Assembly: GCF_000335475.2 (NCBI RefSeq)
Contig: NZ_ANAH02000064.1
Coordinates: 496,001-560,000 of the forward strand
Reading direction: 5' to 3'
DNA: 64,000 nucleotides
DNA from: Cystobacter fuscus DSM 2262
Lineage (GTDB): Bacteria > Myxococcota > Myxococcia > Myxococcales > Myxococcaceae
Shown here in pieces: positions 63,528 to 64,000 of this stretch. Within the stretch, counting starts at the first letter, position 1, and every line of letters starts with the position of its first letter. Both the position numbers and the translations under genes were made by a program. The notes below the pieces were generated by a model that was not told the DNA's origin, ran no database searches, and saw only the letters and a program-made list of their open reading frames with translations.

Positions 63528-64000
63528 ATGAAGCAGGGTTTTCTCGTGGTGGTTCTGCTGAGCGGCATGGCGGGGAGCGCGGGAGCGGCGGAGCTTGCCT
63601 GGGCGAGAAACCCGCCCTCGGGGAACGCGTTCACGCGGGCGGCCGCCGAGGACGATGACTTCCAGCGCGTGGGACCCGAGACCTTCGATCTCGCGGTGCG
63701 GCCGAGGGATGGGCGGGGACTGCTCATCTACCGATACTACCGCGCCAGGATGAGCGCGGTCCTGGTGGAGCGCGTGGCGGAGATCGACATCCGGATCAGG
63801 ACCGGGGGGTTCAGCAGTGTGTCCGACACGAAGATCGTCCTGACTCCCGAGGGGTACAAGAAGCCCATTCCGCCCCAGCCTCCGGGTGGGGAGCCCATCT
63901 GGGTGCTGCCCGACGTGGAGCGCCGGGCCGCCCTCGCGGCCGTCTGGGCCGTCGATTCGGGGGGCACGGTGATTTCCATCGGACAACTCCCGGCGCTCAC
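63528..64000 (+). CDS. Exported protein, unknown (partial, right edge)
   Basis: 157 codons are visible; the 3' end is outside. ATG with AGGGGAG seven bases upstream. Signal peptide FLVVVLLSGMAGSAGAAE. Then charged sequence FTRAAAEDDDFQRVGPETFD, LLIYRYYRARMSAVLVERVA, and SSVSDTKIVLTPEGYKKPIP. No domain recognised. It lies 67 bases after the CHAT gene on the same strand and may be part of the same regulon. Confidence 0.75.
   Translation, partial: MKQGFLVVVLLSGMAGSAGAAELAWARNPPSGNAFTRAAAEDDDFQRVGPETFDLAVRPRDGRGLLIYRYYRARMSAVLVERVAEIDIRIRTGGFSSVSDTKIVLTPEGYKKPIPPQPPGGEPIWVLPDVERRAALAAVWAVDSGGTVISIGQLPAL

Overview
The window comes from a myxobacterium, most likely of the Cystobacterineae (Archangium/Cystobacter type). 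I infer this from the very high GC, the Cys-TM-Arg MYXO-CTERM tails, the density of secreted lipoproteins and signalling fusions, and proteins that I recognise from memory as myxobacteria-restricted: SitA-type polymorphic toxins and the DUF6310, DUF5953 and DUF2381 families. All family names rest on reading the translations; no search was run.

Layout. 1-6.1 kb: minus-strand genes for a discoidin-domain lipoprotein (partial), a MYXO-CTERM protein, a type II P-type ATPase and a methyltransferase. 6.3-7.9 kb: a CAT-anticodon tRNA with a good terminator, flanked on opposite strands by two decayed pieces that look like a SitA-type lipoprotein toxin. 8.2-13.3 kb: five consecutive plus-strand genes for exported proteins of unknown function. 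13.3-16.3 kb: cysQ, a ketoreductase plus carrier-protein fusion whose carrier serine is replaced by Trp, and a 70-aa protein. 16.4-24.4 kb: a signalling stretch with an outer-membrane protein, an FHA protein, a PP2C phosphatase fused to a cyclic-nucleotide-binding domain, a large carboxypeptidase-regulatory-like repeat protein and a CHASE2-adenylate cyclase. 24.4-27.9 kb: SH3-like protein, M48 lipoprotein peptidase, small TPR protein, coaBC. 27.9-29.6 kb: a TetR-controlled SDR operon with a leader mini-gene and a palindromic operator.

29.8-38.3 kb: a YfhO-like membrane protein, a multiply frameshifted gene, a cyclase-family hydrolase, a GH43-CBM6 glycosidase, a broken DUF6640-like gene, and a translationally coupled pair (zinc phospholipase/nuclease-like MYXO-CTERM protein and outer-membrane protein). 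38.4-42.5 kb has island character: a tmRNA-3'-end-like remnant, a complete IS with 18-bp inverted repeats, a DUF6310 lipoprotein toxin with its DUF5953 partner, and a DUF2381 tail fragment. 42.5-54.1 kb: ordinary metabolic and secreted genes (M4 protease, hydrolases, aldo/keto reductase, HEVGH zincin, family-4 uracil-DNA glycosylase, esterase, SDR, MFS exporter). 54.2-57.8 kb: a copper/heavy-metal operon with overlapping genes (Cys-rich protein, metal-binding lipoprotein, TolC-type channel, Tat-exported multicopper oxidase). 57.9-64 kb: hydrolase, methyltransferase, an ECF sigma factor overlapping a membrane protein that joins an anti-sigma zinc finger, TPR-like helices and a CHAT protease domain, and a partial exported protein.

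The strongest candidates for new biology are the sigma factor / anti-sigma-TPR-CHAT pair (59.9-63.5 kb), the carrier-dead KR-ACP protein (14.1-16.1 kb), the unknown exported five-gene cluster (8.2-13.3 kb), and the toxin-immunity island with its IS and att-like scar (38.4-42.5 kb).
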